DNA of 64,000 nt from Curtobacterium sp. 9128 (lineage in GTDB: Bacteria > Actinomycetota > Actinomycetes > Actinomycetales > Microbacteriaceae). The stretch spans positions 372,001 through 436,000 of the forward strand of contig NZ_LT576451.1 of assembly GCF_900086645.1 (NCBI RefSeq), given 5' to 3'. The translations under genes were made by a program, and so were the position numbers. Each line of letters opens with the position of its first letter. The first letter of the stretch is position 1. The notes under the pieces were generated by a model that saw only the letters and a program-made list of their open reading frames with translations, made no database searches and had not been told where the DNA came from. Shown here in pieces: positions 54,861 through 64,000 of the stretch.

Positions 54861-55553
54861 TCAGGGCGCCCCGGTCCGCGCGACGTGCTCGTCCGGTGCT
54901 CGTTCGTCCGGGGCGATGAGGGCCACCAGCCGCGGGATCTCCGGGCGCATCCGCTCCGTGACGATCGCGGCGAGCAGGACCGTCCAGAGGTCGCGGAGCC
55001 GTTCGAACAGGTCCGCGCGGTCGGCCAGCACGTCGGAGACCGTCTGGACGCCGGTGTACGCGGGGATGATCACCCGCCCGAGCACCTCCGGGTCCCAGGC
55101 ATCGTCGACCTCGCCCGCGGCGATCCCCTGCCGCATCAGTTCGGCGACGACCGCCATCCAGTCGGTGTACGGGTTCTGCCGTGCCACCTCGGCGGTCGCG
55201 GCCTCGGTCGACAGCCGGATGCCGGCGCTCACGACGACCTCGGACACCATCTGCGTCGCGAGTCCCTGCGACATCCACATCATCGCCTCGAGCGGGGACG
55301 TCGCCCGGGTGGACGCCGCTTCGCCGTACCGCCGGGACACCTCGTGCTGCTGGGCGATGACCGCTCCTGCGAGGTCGCGCTTCGACCCGAAGTGGAAGTA
55401 GAGCGCTCCCTTGGTCAGCCCGGCTCGCTCGGCGACGGCGTCCATCGACGCGCCGACGTACCCGTGCTCGTCGAACTCGTGGGCCGCGGCCTCGAGGATC
55501 GCCGCCCGTGTCGCCACCGCGCGCTGCTGCCGCGACCGTCCGTCCTCCGCCAT
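54861..55553 (-). CDS. TetR protein resembling gamma-butyrolactone receptors (ScbR/ArpA type)
   Basis: 230 aa. The N-terminus RAVATRAAILEAAAHEFDEHGYVGASMD, then VAERAGLTKGALYFHFGSKRDLA closely follows the ArpA/ScbR pattern, and the middle MVSEVVVSAGIRLSTEA and YTDWMAVVAELMRQGIAAGEV continue it. Such receptors release DNA on binding gamma-butyrolactone signals. A synthase (AfsA/ScbA) is not in this window, so ligand binding is unproven. RBS GGAGG before ATG 55553; TACGAT further up as -10. Confidence 0.78.
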   Translation of the reverse strand: MAEDGRSRQQRAVATRAAILEAAAHEFDEHGYVGASMDAVAERAGLTKGALYFHFGSKRDLAGAVIAQQHEVSRRYGEAASTRATSPLEAMMWMSQGLATQMVSEVVVSAGIRLSTEAATAEVARQNPYTDWMAVVAELMRQGIAAGEVDDAWDPEVLGRVIIPAYTGVQTVSDVLADRADLFERLRDLWTVLLAAIVTERMRPEIPRLVALIAPDERAPDEHVARTGAP

Positions 55554-55648
55554 GTGGGTGCCTCCGAGGCCGATCGTATCGGCGGGTCCCGGGCGGTGTC
55601 GGGCAGATCCCCGGCAACCGTCAGGTGACGTGTCCTACGGTTCCCGGC

Positions 55649-56092
55649 ATGGACGGATGGCGGAACCCGACACGGTGGGCCCGAGCGGGTCGATGGCTGC
55701 TCGTGCCCATCGCGGTCCTCGACTGGTTCGCGCTGCCGGCCCAGGGGGTCTTCGTCACCGCGTTCCTCATCGCGGTCGTCGGGCTCGTCGGGATCGCCGC
55801 CGCGCTCGTCGTGCGGATGCTCCGCGGTAGCCGTGGCGCGATGGCGGCCCTCGGCGTCGTGATGCTGCTCGGCGGTCTTGCCGTGTTCGGGCTCGACCCC
55901 TTCCCGGGGTCCTTCCCGCTCATCGACTCGTGGTGGCCGGACGCCATCACGCAGCCGCAGCACGTCGGTAGCGCCTACTGGCAGCTCGCCGGACTCGGGA
56001 TCGAGCTGTGCGGGTTCGGCCTGCTCGCGACGCTGCTCGTCGTCACGCTGACGCGTCCGACCCTGCACGGCGGGTCAGCACCGCGACGCTGA
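55649..56092 (+). CDS. Hypothetical membrane protein
   Basis: 147 aa with four predicted membrane segments (about 17-40, 42-60, 66-85 and 115-135). The loop before the last segment reads SWWPDAITQPQHVGSAYWQL. ATG is 7 nt after TACGGT. Its last 50 bp overlap the end of the convergent GAF gene. No family recognised. Confidence 0.65.
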   Translation: MDGWRNPTRWARAGRWLLVPIAVLDWFALPAQGVFVTAFLIAVVGLVGIAAALVVRMLRGSRGAMAALGVVMLLGGLAVFGLDPFPGSFPLIDSWWPDAITQPQHVGSAYWQLAGLGIELCGFGLLATLLVVTLTRPTLHGGSAPRR

Positions 56093-57212
56093 CGTCGGCG
56101 GCGGGTGCGGCCTCGCGCAGTGCCCGGATGCGGTCGACGAACGCCGTGGCCTCCTCCGCTGCCGCCAGGGCCGCGACGGCACCGATGTCGTCGAGCCCAC
56201 CGAGCGACAGGAGCCCCGCGGTGAACAGCACGAGGCGGTCGCCCGGTGCGAGGTCGACCTCGACGTGGGTCCGCGCGGTGCCCTCCGGCTGCAGCCCGAT
56301 CGGCAGGTCGATCGTCCTGAGCACCGTGTGGGTGCCGTCGGCGCGGACGTGCAGCGCCAGGCCGTGGCCGGCGTCCACGGACGAGACGTGACCGGTCGTC
56401 GGGTCGATCCGTGCGTGGAAGAGCGACCCGACGGCACCGGCGGCCTCCAGGTCGGCGCCGATCTGGGCCTCCAGTGCCTGGCCGTCCGCTCCCAGCTGCA
56501 CGTCGGTGCGTGCCACGACGGCGGCGCGGAGCGTCGACGCGAGCAGGCCGGCCGCACTGCCGGCGGCGGACACCGAACCGATCGTCAGCCGGATGGTGCC
56601 GTCGGCCGCGACGCGCCAGTCCGCGACGTCGCCGGACCCCTCGCGTGACGAGGACACGGCGGCGAAGTCGTAGCCGGGGACGTCGATCGGATCGGGGACG
56701 AGCGCGTCGAGCACCCGCCGGACCCGGTCCCGGTCGATCGCGTGGCCCAGCTCCCGCTCCGCCCAGCGGGCGAGGTCACGGAGCATCTCCACGTCCTGCG
56801 GCGAGAGCTCGCGGGGCTTCGCGTCCATGATGCAGAGCGTGCCGACACGGGTGCCGTCGAGCATGGACAGCGGCGCACCCGCGTAGAAGCGGATGCCCGG
56901 CTCGCCCGTCACGGCGGGGAGCCCGCTGAACCGCGGGTCGAGCGCGGTGTCCGACACCACCATCGGCCCGTCCTGCAGCACGGTCGTCGAGCAGAACACG
57001 TCACTCGCGGCGGCGCTCCCGCCCTGCTGCCAGCCCTGCGCGGACTGTGCCGTGACGAGGTCGCCGTGCACGAGGTTGAGGAAGCTCAACGGCACCCCGA
57101 ACGCCGCCTGCGTCATCCGGGTGATGCGGTCGAACCGCTCCTCGGGACCGCTGCCGAGCACCCCGAGGGCCTCGACGAGCGCGTTCCGTCGGTCCGCCTG
57201 GGTGTCAGTCAC
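56043..57212 (-). CDS. GAF domain fused to a degenerate SpoIIE/PP2C-like phosphatase domain
   Basis: 389 aa. GAF domain (about 30-165: [58 protein letters not shown]). The second half follows the SpoIIE layout ([35 protein letters not shown] in parts, [33 protein letters not shown]) but the metal-binding Asp of GDVSGHG is Ser, and that of YTDGL is Ala. Probably a pseudo-phosphatase acting by binding. The start overlaps the ThuA stop by 8 bp. Confidence 0.78.
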   Translation of the reverse strand: MTDTQADRRNALVEALGVLGSGPEERFDRITRMTQAAFGVPLSFLNLVHGDLVTAQSAQGWQQGGSAAASDVFCSTTVLQDGPMVVSDTALDPRFSGLPAVTGEPGIRFYAGAPLSMLDGTRVGTLCIMDAKPRELSPQDVEMLRDLARWAERELGHAIDRDRVRRVLDALVPDPIDVPGYDFAAVSSSREGSGDVADWRVAADGTIRLTIGSVSAAGSAAGLLASTLRAAVVARTDVQLGADGQALEAQIGADLEAAGAVGSLFHARIDPTTGHVSSVDAGHGLALHVRADGTHTVLRTIDLPIGLQPEGTARTHVEVDLAPGDRLVLFTAGLLSLGGLDDIGAVAALAAAEEATAFVDRIRALREAAPAADVSVAVLTRRAGSDASA

Positions 57213-57960
57213 GCGTCCTGTCTACCGCACCCTCGGCGAGGAACCAGTCGCGGGGGTGCTCGTCGGCCGTCAGCACCCGGCGCGGCGTGGTGGGAGCGGC
57301 CCACTCCGCGGCGTTCGAGAGCACCCGCTGGATGTCCGGGTGGTGGTACACGGGGTACTCCTGGTCACCGGGCGAGAAGTAGAAGACCCTGCCGCGGCCA
57401 CGACGGTAGGCGACGCCGGAGCGGAACACCTCGCCGCCGGTGAACGTCGACAGGAAGACCTCTTCGTCGGGGCGGGGGATGTCGAAGTACTCGCCGTACA
57501 TCTCCTGGCGGTCGATGACGATCGGGTGCGGGACGCCCTTCGCGATGGGGTGGTCGGGCGCCGTCGTCCAGACGAGCTCCCGCTCGCCGTCGTTGCGCCA
57601 CTTCAGGGAGCACGTCGTGCCCATCAGCCGCTTGAACGGCTTCGAGTAGTGCCCGGAGTGCAGCACCACGAGGCCCATGCCGGCGTGCACGGCGTCCACG
57701 ACGCGCTGCACGACCTCGTCGCTGACCTCCTCGTGGGCCGCGTGGCCCCACCAGAACAGCACGTCCGTGGCGTCGAGGCGCTCCTGCGTCAGACCGTGCT
57801 CCGGCTCCTGCAGCGTCGCCGTGCCGACCGAGGCCTCCGGCAGGTGCTCCTGCAGCGCGGCCGCGACGACGGTGTGGATGCCGTTCGGGTAGTGCTCGAC
57901 GACCGTCGCGTCACCGCGGGTCTCGTGCACGTTCTCGTTCCAGACGACGATGTTCTTCAC
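57205..57960 (-). CDS. ThuA-domain protein
   Basis: 251 aa class I glutamine amidotransferase-like fold. [29 protein letters not shown] (in parts) at the start, [39 protein letters not shown] and [23 protein letters not shown] are ThuA hallmarks. ThuA proteins take part in trehalose and related keto-sugar use with Gfo/Idh partners such as ThuB. Its start overlaps the upstream Gfo gene by 4 bp. Confidence 0.87.
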   Translation of the reverse strand: MKNIVVWNENVHETRGDATVVEHYPNGIHTVVAAALQEHLPEASVGTATLQEPEHGLTQERLDATDVLFWWGHAAHEEVSDEVVQRVVDAVHAGMGLVVLHSGHYSKPFKRLMGTTCSLKWRNDGERELVWTTAPDHPIAKGVPHPIVIDRQEMYGEYFDIPRPDEEVFLSTFTGGEVFRSGVAYRRGRGRVFYFSPGDQEYPVYHHPDIQRVLSNAAEWAAPTTPRRVLTADEHPRDWFLAEGAVDRTRD

Positions 57961-59081
57961 TGCTCGATCTCCATCTCGTGTCCTGCCTGTGCCGACGCGT
58001 AGATCGCGTCGACGACCCTGCTGCGATGCAGCGCGAACTCGCCGTGGTGTCCGTCATGGAGGCCGCTGCGGATCGTGGCGATGAACTCCTCGATCACCCG
58101 CTGGTGGTGCCCGCCGGGGACCTGCACGCCCGGCCGGGTGACCGTCGGGATGCCCTGCTCGTCGGAGTAGAGCGTCACGGTGCCCTCCGTCGCGTAGTCG
58201 CGCACGAACAGCCGCGCACCACCCGTCGACCCGAGGAGCTCGACCTCGATGTCCTCGACGTCCTTCGAGTAGCTCGCCCAGCTCGCCTGCAACAACAGGC
58301 TCGAACCGTTGTCGAACCGGAGCAGGGCGCTCGCGAAGTCCTCGACGTCGAACGGACGGTCCGTCGCCGCCGACACCGGGGTCCGCTCGCTGCCGCCACG
58401 GCCGGCGCTGCCGAGTTCGTTGTACGTGACGGCGCTCGCCGTGACCACGCGCGGTTCGCCCATCAGGTGCAGTGCGATGTCGAGCACGTGCGACCCGAGG
58501 TCGATGAGGGGGCCACCGCCGGCGGTCTCCTTGTTCGCGAACCAGCTCCGGATCCCGGGGATGCCGGCGCGACGGAGCCAGCTCGCGCGGGCGTGGTAGA
58601 CGTGGCCGAGCGGGTTCTCTGCGCCGCCGTTCCGCAGGTGGTCGGCGAGGAACTGCACATCGGCGCGACGGCGGTGGTTGTAGGCGACCTCGAGCACGCG
58701 GTCGTTCCGGACGGCGGCGTCGACCATCTCCTGCGCCTGGGCGCCGGTCGTCGCGAGGGGCTTCTCGCAGAAGACGTGCTTGCCGGATTCGAGCGCGGCG
58801 ACCGCGATGGGGTGGTGCAGGGCGTTCGGGACGCCGATCGACACGATGTCGAGGTCGTCCCTGGCGACGAGGTCCTGCCAGTCCTCGTAGGTGTTCGGCA
58901 CGTGCCGGGTCTCGGCCAGCTCGGCCAGTCGAGCCGTCTCCTGTCCCGCGAGCGCCACCACCTCGACCCCCGGGAGTGCGGTGTAGGCATCGAGGTGCGT
59001 GGTCCCGGCGAACCCGAGACCGACCACCCCGACGCGGAGCGTGCGTGCTGCATCCGTCGTCGTGTTCGTCGTCATCGACAT
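57957..59081 (-). CDS. Gfo/Idh/MocA-family oxidoreductase (ThuB-like partner)
   Basis: 374 aa. Cofactor fold [32 protein letters not shown] (in parts), catalytic-type lysine in [12 protein letters not shown], then the C-terminal domain with [29 protein letters not shown] (in parts), where the D-x3-H region is conserved. NAD(P)-linked sugar or polyol dehydrogenase; together with ThuA probably a keto-sugar route. ATG 59081 is 7 nt after TAGCGT. Confidence 0.87.
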   Translation of the reverse strand: MSMTTNTTTDAARTLRVGVVGLGFAGTTHLDAYTALPGVEVVALAGQETARLAELAETRHVPNTYEDWQDLVARDDLDIVSIGVPNALHHPIAVAALESGKHVFCEKPLATTGAQAQEMVDAAVRNDRVLEVAYNHRRRADVQFLADHLRNGGAENPLGHVYHARASWLRRAGIPGIRSWFANKETAGGGPLIDLGSHVLDIALHLMGEPRVVTASAVTYNELGSAGRGGSERTPVSAATDRPFDVEDFASALLRFDNGSSLLLQASWASYSKDVEDIEVELLGSTGGARLFVRDYATEGTVTLYSDEQGIPTVTRPGVQVPGGHHQRVIEEFIATIRSGLHDGHHGEFALHRSRVVDAIYASAQAGHEMEIEQ

Positions 59082-59173
59082 GACACCGACGCTACCGGAG
59101 GCTCGGGTCGAATCGATACGACAGGCGGCGTGTTGCCGTCCCGGGGGTGGTGGTGGGCGGACCGCGCGGAGGC

Positions 59174-59282
59174 GGTCGAATCGCGCGTAGGAGGTCGAAT
59201 CGCGCGTAGGAGGTCGAATCGCGCGCAGGAGGTCGAATCGCGCGTAGGAGGCCCGAAGTTCTGACCCCCTACGCGCGATTCG
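59174..59282. repeat. Four tandem 19-bp repeats plus an inverted copy
   Basis: GGTCGAATCGCGCGTAGGA at 59174-59192, 59193-59211, 59212-59230 (one C for T) and 59231-59249, then 15 bp of reverse complement at 59268-59282. It lies between the divergent Gfo gene and the DUF3817 gene, not at a transcript end. Any unit could pair with the inverted copy. No coding frame is supported in 59082-59355. Confidence 0.85.
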
Positions 59283-59355
59283 GCTTGCTATCGCGCGTGT
59301 GAGGGGAAGGAACGCGCGCGGAGGTCTCCCATCCGTGGTCCGCGACGATGGAGGC

Positions 59356-59814
59356 ATGACGCCTCGATCCCTGTTCCGTGCCCTCGCGGTCGCCGAACTC
59401 GTGACCTGGACGATGCTCCTCGTGGGCATGCTGATGAAGTACGGCTTCGGGCTGGGGGACCTCCCGGTGCGCATCGGCGGCAGCGTGCACGGCTTCGTGT
59501 TCCTCGCGTACCTCGTCGTCACGACGGTGGTCGCGGTGAACCAGCGGTGGTCGTTCGGCACGCTGGCGCTCGGATGGGCGAGTGCGGTGGTGCCGTACAC
59601 CACGCTGCCGTTCGAGGTCGGTGTCGCACGCCGGGGCATGCTCGATGGCCCCTGGCGGCGCTCCGCTCCGGCCGGGACGCAGCCCGGCTTCTGGGACCGC
59701 CTGCTCTTCTCCGTGGTGCGTCGCCCGGCGGTCGCCGTCGTGGTGGGCGTGGTGCTCGTCGTCCTGGTGTTCGTGGTGTTGCTGACGATCGGCCCGCCGG
59801 TCCCGTCCCGCTGA
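59356..59814 (+). CDS. DUF3817-family membrane protein
   Basis: 152 aa. LFRALAVAELVTWTMLLVGMLMKYGFG, GGSVHGFVFLAYLVVT and RWSFGTLALGWASAVVPYTTLPFEV (in parts) are the DUF3817 core, with three membrane segments and a fourth at the C-terminus. Function unknown; common in actinobacteria. Confidence 0.8.
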   Translation: MTPRSLFRALAVAELVTWTMLLVGMLMKYGFGLGDLPVRIGGSVHGFVFLAYLVVTTVVAVNQRWSFGTLALGWASAVVPYTTLPFEVGVARRGMLDGPWRRSAPAGTQPGFWDRLLFSVVRRPAVAVVVGVVLVVLVFVVLLTIGPPVPSR

Positions 59815-59948
59815 CCGGTCACAACACCCCGCTCACCGCCGCCGAGCGGTCGTGAGTCGTCGGTGCGGAAGCACCGGAGCGACGGATGGCGACCAGTCGG
59901 CGGAACCGGGCGGGGTGTCGTGGCCGGTCGCGAGCGCTGCTTGGTCCG

Positions 59949-60008
59949 GACAGACAGACAGACAGACAGACGGACAGACGGACGGACAGACGGACGGACA
60001 GACGGACG
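59949..60008. repeat. Tetranucleotide repeat tract (GACA/GACG)
   Basis: About 15 consecutive 4-bp units of GACA or GACG, running straight into palindrome copy B. On the icd transcript it would read as repeated UGUC/CGUC after the hairpin. The rest of 59815-59948 contains nothing I can support. Confidence 0.85.
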
Positions 60009-60047
60009 GGAGGCACGGTGCCAGCTGGCACCGTGCCTCCCGTCCGT
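60002..60047. terminator. Perfect 46-bp palindrome, copy B
   Basis: ACGGACGGGAGGCACGGTGC plus CAG followed by its exact reverse complement. Differs from copy A by one base in each arm, and the two changes restore pairing. Placed between converging DUF3817 and icd genes, 12 bp before the icd stop, so it is a strong candidate for the icd terminator. Confidence 0.8.
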
Positions 60048-60059
60048 GGACCGCCTGCG

Positions 60060-62270
<2,211 letters not shown>

Positions 62271-62328
62271 GCTGGCGGGTACTCCCTTGTTCGCGCGTCG
62301 GTGGTTCCACGCTACTCGTCGTGAGCGA

Positions 62329-62346
62329 TATCTCGACATCAAGATA
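62329..62346. promoter_or_regulatory. Imperfect palindrome in the icd promoter
   Basis: TATCTCGACATCAAGATA, with seven of nine positions symmetric (TATCT/AGATA arms). It is in the 203-bp divergent gap between icd and the repeat-containing membrane protein and is markedly less GC-rich than its surroundings, as expected of an operator. The regulator is unknown. Confidence 0.5.
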
Positions 62347-62473
62347 CATGGGCTGTGGAGAGAGTTTGTCGAGACCCCAACTGTGGCCAGCCATCGCGCA
62401 GGCGACATCCAGACGCGTCACTGCGTGCACATAGGGAACCGCCGTGCACTGGAGGGGTCGAGAGGAGCACACC

Positions 62474-62839
62474 ATGCCCACTGCACGTCGCTGCCCCGAG
62501 GACTTCGGGTGGACCGCCGAGGACCTCCGCTCCGCGTACGCCTCGGACGGCAGCGGTCCGTTCCGCTACGCACCGGACGGATCCGGCCCGTTCTCCTACG
62601 ACGCCGACGGCAGCGGCCCGTGGCTCGTCGGCCCCGAACCCGCCCGCGGTCTCGCGGTGTTCGCGCCGCGGAACCGCGGATCCGCGTCCCGCCTGCGGCG
62701 CATCGGGACGGCGTGCACGGCCGGAGCGCTCGCACTGACGCTCATCGCCGGGAGCATCGCGATCGTGGACGTCGTGGCTCCTCCACACCACGCAGTGAAC
62801 GCCGCGTCCGTCCACGAACCGGGGCACGACGGAGACTGA
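62474..62839 (+). CDS. Single-pass membrane protein with three DGSGP repeats
   Basis: 121 aa. RBS AGGAG 7 nt before the ATG. Residues 25-54 are three successive 10-residue units, each starting DGSGP ([30 protein letters not shown]). One membrane helix at about 78-98 and a short His/Glu/Asp-containing tail. No family recognised; the repeat could be a Gly-rich, possibly metal-binding, cytoplasmic segment. Confidence 0.65.
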   Translation: MPTARRCPEDFGWTAEDLRSAYASDGSGPFRYAPDGSGPFSYDADGSGPWLVGPEPARGLAVFAPRNRGSASRLRRIGTACTAGALALTLIAGSIAIVDVVAPPHHAVNAASVHEPGHDGD

Positions 62840-62866
62840 CCCGCCGAACGGTGCCACCCTGGGGGA

Positions 62867-64000
62867 GTGACAGAACTCCTCGTCGTGGGCGTGATCGCCC
62901 TGCTGGTCATCGCGGCCGCCGCCGTGCTCGGCCCGCGCATCGGCATCGCCGCGCCGCTCGTCCTGGTCGCGGTGGGCATCCTCGCGAGCCTGGTGCCGTG
63001 GATCCCGAACACCGAGATCGACCCGGAGTGGATCCTCGCCGGGGTCCTGCCGCCGCTGCTGTACTCGTCGGCGGTGTCCATGCCGACGATGAACTTCCGG
63101 CGAGAGTTCGGTGCGATCAGCGGCCTGTCGGTCGTGCTCGTGGTCGCGAGCTCACTCGTGCTCGGACTCTTCTTCGCGTGGGTCATCCCGGGGCTCGGGC
63201 TCGCCTGGGGCATCGCCCTCGGCGCGATCGTCAGCCCGACGGACGCCGTCGCCACGTCGATCGTGAAGCAGACCTCGGTGTCCCGTCGTGTCATCGCGAT
63301 CCTCGACGGCGAGTCCCTGCTCAACGACGCCACGGCGCTCGTGCTCCTCCGGACCGCGATCGTCGCCGGTGCCGCGTCGTTCTCGTTCTGGGGTGCCGTC
63401 GGGGACTTCGCGTTCGCGGTCGCCGTCGCCGTGGCGATCGGGCTCGGCGTCGGCTGGCTGAACCTGCGGGTCCGGTCGCGCATCACGAACCCGACCGTCA
63501 ACACCGCGCTGTCGTTCGCGGTGCCGTTCGTCGCGTCGATCCCGGCCGAGCACGTCGGAGCGTCCGGACTGGTCGCCGCCGTGGTCGCCGGGCTGGTCAC
63601 GGGCATCCGGGCGCCACGGGTGCTGCCGCCGAACCACCGACTGTCAGACGCTCAGAACTGGGGCACCGTCGAGTTCGTGCTCGAAGGCGCGGTGTTCCTG
63701 GTGATGGGCCTCGAGCTCGCCTCGATCGTCTCGGACGTGCAGTCCGACCACGCCGGGATCGGTCCGGCGCTGCTCATCGCCGTCGGGGCACTCGTGCTCA
63801 CGATCCTCGTCCGCACCGCCTACGTCGTGCCGCTGCTGTTCGGGCTGTCCAAGAGCGCCCGGCGCGGCGCCCGGATGCAGGAGCGCCTCCAGGGGTTCCA
63901 GAACGCGGACACGCAGTCCACGACGCAGGCGCTGACCGATCACCGGTTCGGCAACCGCGCACCGTCAGAACGCGACCTCGAGCGCTTCGGCACCCGGGTC
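62867..64000 (+). CDS. CPA1-family Na+/H+ antiporter (C-terminus beyond window)
   Basis: 378 codons visible from GTG 62867, still open at the window end. Membrane-rich throughout: LAWGIALGAIVSPTDAVATSIV and AILDGESLLNDATALVLLRTAI hold the cation-binding aspartates of NhaP/NHE exchangers; later FVLEGAVFLVMGLELASIV. Exchanges sodium or potassium for protons across the membrane. It is 27 bp after the DGSGP-repeat gene and may share its transcript. Confidence 0.88.
   Translation, partial: MTELLVVGVIALLVIAAAAVLGPRIGIAAPLVLVAVGILASLVPWIPNTEIDPEWILAGVLPPLLYSSAVSMPTMNFRREFGAISGLSVVLVVASSLVLGLFFAWVIPGLGLAWGIALGAIVSPTDAVATSIVKQTSVSRRVIAILDGESLLNDATALVLLRTAIVAGAASFSFWGAVGDFAFAVAVAVAIGLGVGWLNLRVRSRITNPTVNTALSFAVPFVASIPAEHVGASGLVAAVVAGLVTGIRAPRVLPPNHRLSDAQNWGTVEFVLEGAVFLVMGLELASIVSDVQSDHAGIGPALLIAVGALVLTILVRTAYVVPLLFGLSKSARRGARMQERLQGFQNADTQSTTQALTDHRFGNRAPSERDLERFGTRV

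Noticed and set aside
59174..59282. CRISPR-like array
   Set aside because: Units are directly adjacent without spacers, and no cas genes are present.

Overview
The window is a chromosomal segment of a very GC-rich actinobacterium, most likely Microbacteriaceae and probably Curtobacterium or a close relative. This rests on base composition, a monomeric-type isocitrate dehydrogenase, several actinobacteria-typical families (WYL regulator, Mak_N_cap, DUF3817, PspC), and start codons that repeatedly sit 6-7 nt after a TANNNT -10 element (leaderless transcripts). No phage, transposase, tRNA, rRNA or CRISPR array was seen.

Left part (1-16 kb). A cut hxlB (SIS isomerase) faces a gene with an ATPase-like domain fused to a LuxR DNA-binding domain. 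Next is a complete kdpFABC-kdpDE potassium-uptake operon on the minus strand, including the tiny kdpF. A WYL-type regulator with a divergent glyoxalase-fold gene follows, then a membrane protein, an RlmA-like methyltransferase, an SDR oxidoreductase, a HIT-like gene enclosed by a 31-bp direct repeat, a Mak_N_cap protein, an aldo/keto reductase and a GNAT acetyltransferase.

Centre (16-40 kb). This part holds a GH92 alpha-mannosidase, a TetR/NmrA-type pair, a Ser/Thr kinase, a short membrane ORF, a candidate structured small RNA, a PAP2 phosphatase and a family A DNA polymerase. It is followed by a sugar-utilisation island. On the minus strand lie a substrate-binding lipoprotein, two permeases (the first apparently frameshifted), a translationally coupled acyltransferase-like gene, a Gfo/Idh/MocA protein and a DeoR regulator. 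Divergent to it is a five-gene overlapping operon (SIS isomerase, ROK kinase, NagA-type deacetylase, PfkB kinase, class II aldolase). The enzyme set fits import and breakdown of N-acetylgalactosamine through tagatose phosphates under an AgaR-like repressor. A secreted sedolisin protease with a lectin-like tail follows; its signal peptide is one base out of frame.

Right part (39-64 kb). This contains L-serine ammonia-lyase, a PspC protein, a quinone oxidoreductase, a shikimate dehydrogenase, a carotenoid-oxidoreductase-like pair, a TetR-controlled MacB-type ABC exporter, a four-gene glycine betaine/choline-type ABC importer, DinB and DUF6197-like genes, a phosphotransferase, a gamma-butyrolactone-receptor-like TetR protein, a Gfo/ThuA/GAF-pseudophosphatase operon, DUF3817, icd, a repeat-containing membrane protein and a cut CPA1 Na+/H+ antiporter.

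The most unusual sequence signals are two perfect 46-bp palindromes 11.5 kb apart that differ by one compensated base pair, the repeat-bounded HIT gene, the candidate small RNA, a four-unit 19-bp repeat in a divergent promoter, and two single-base frameshifts in C/G runs.
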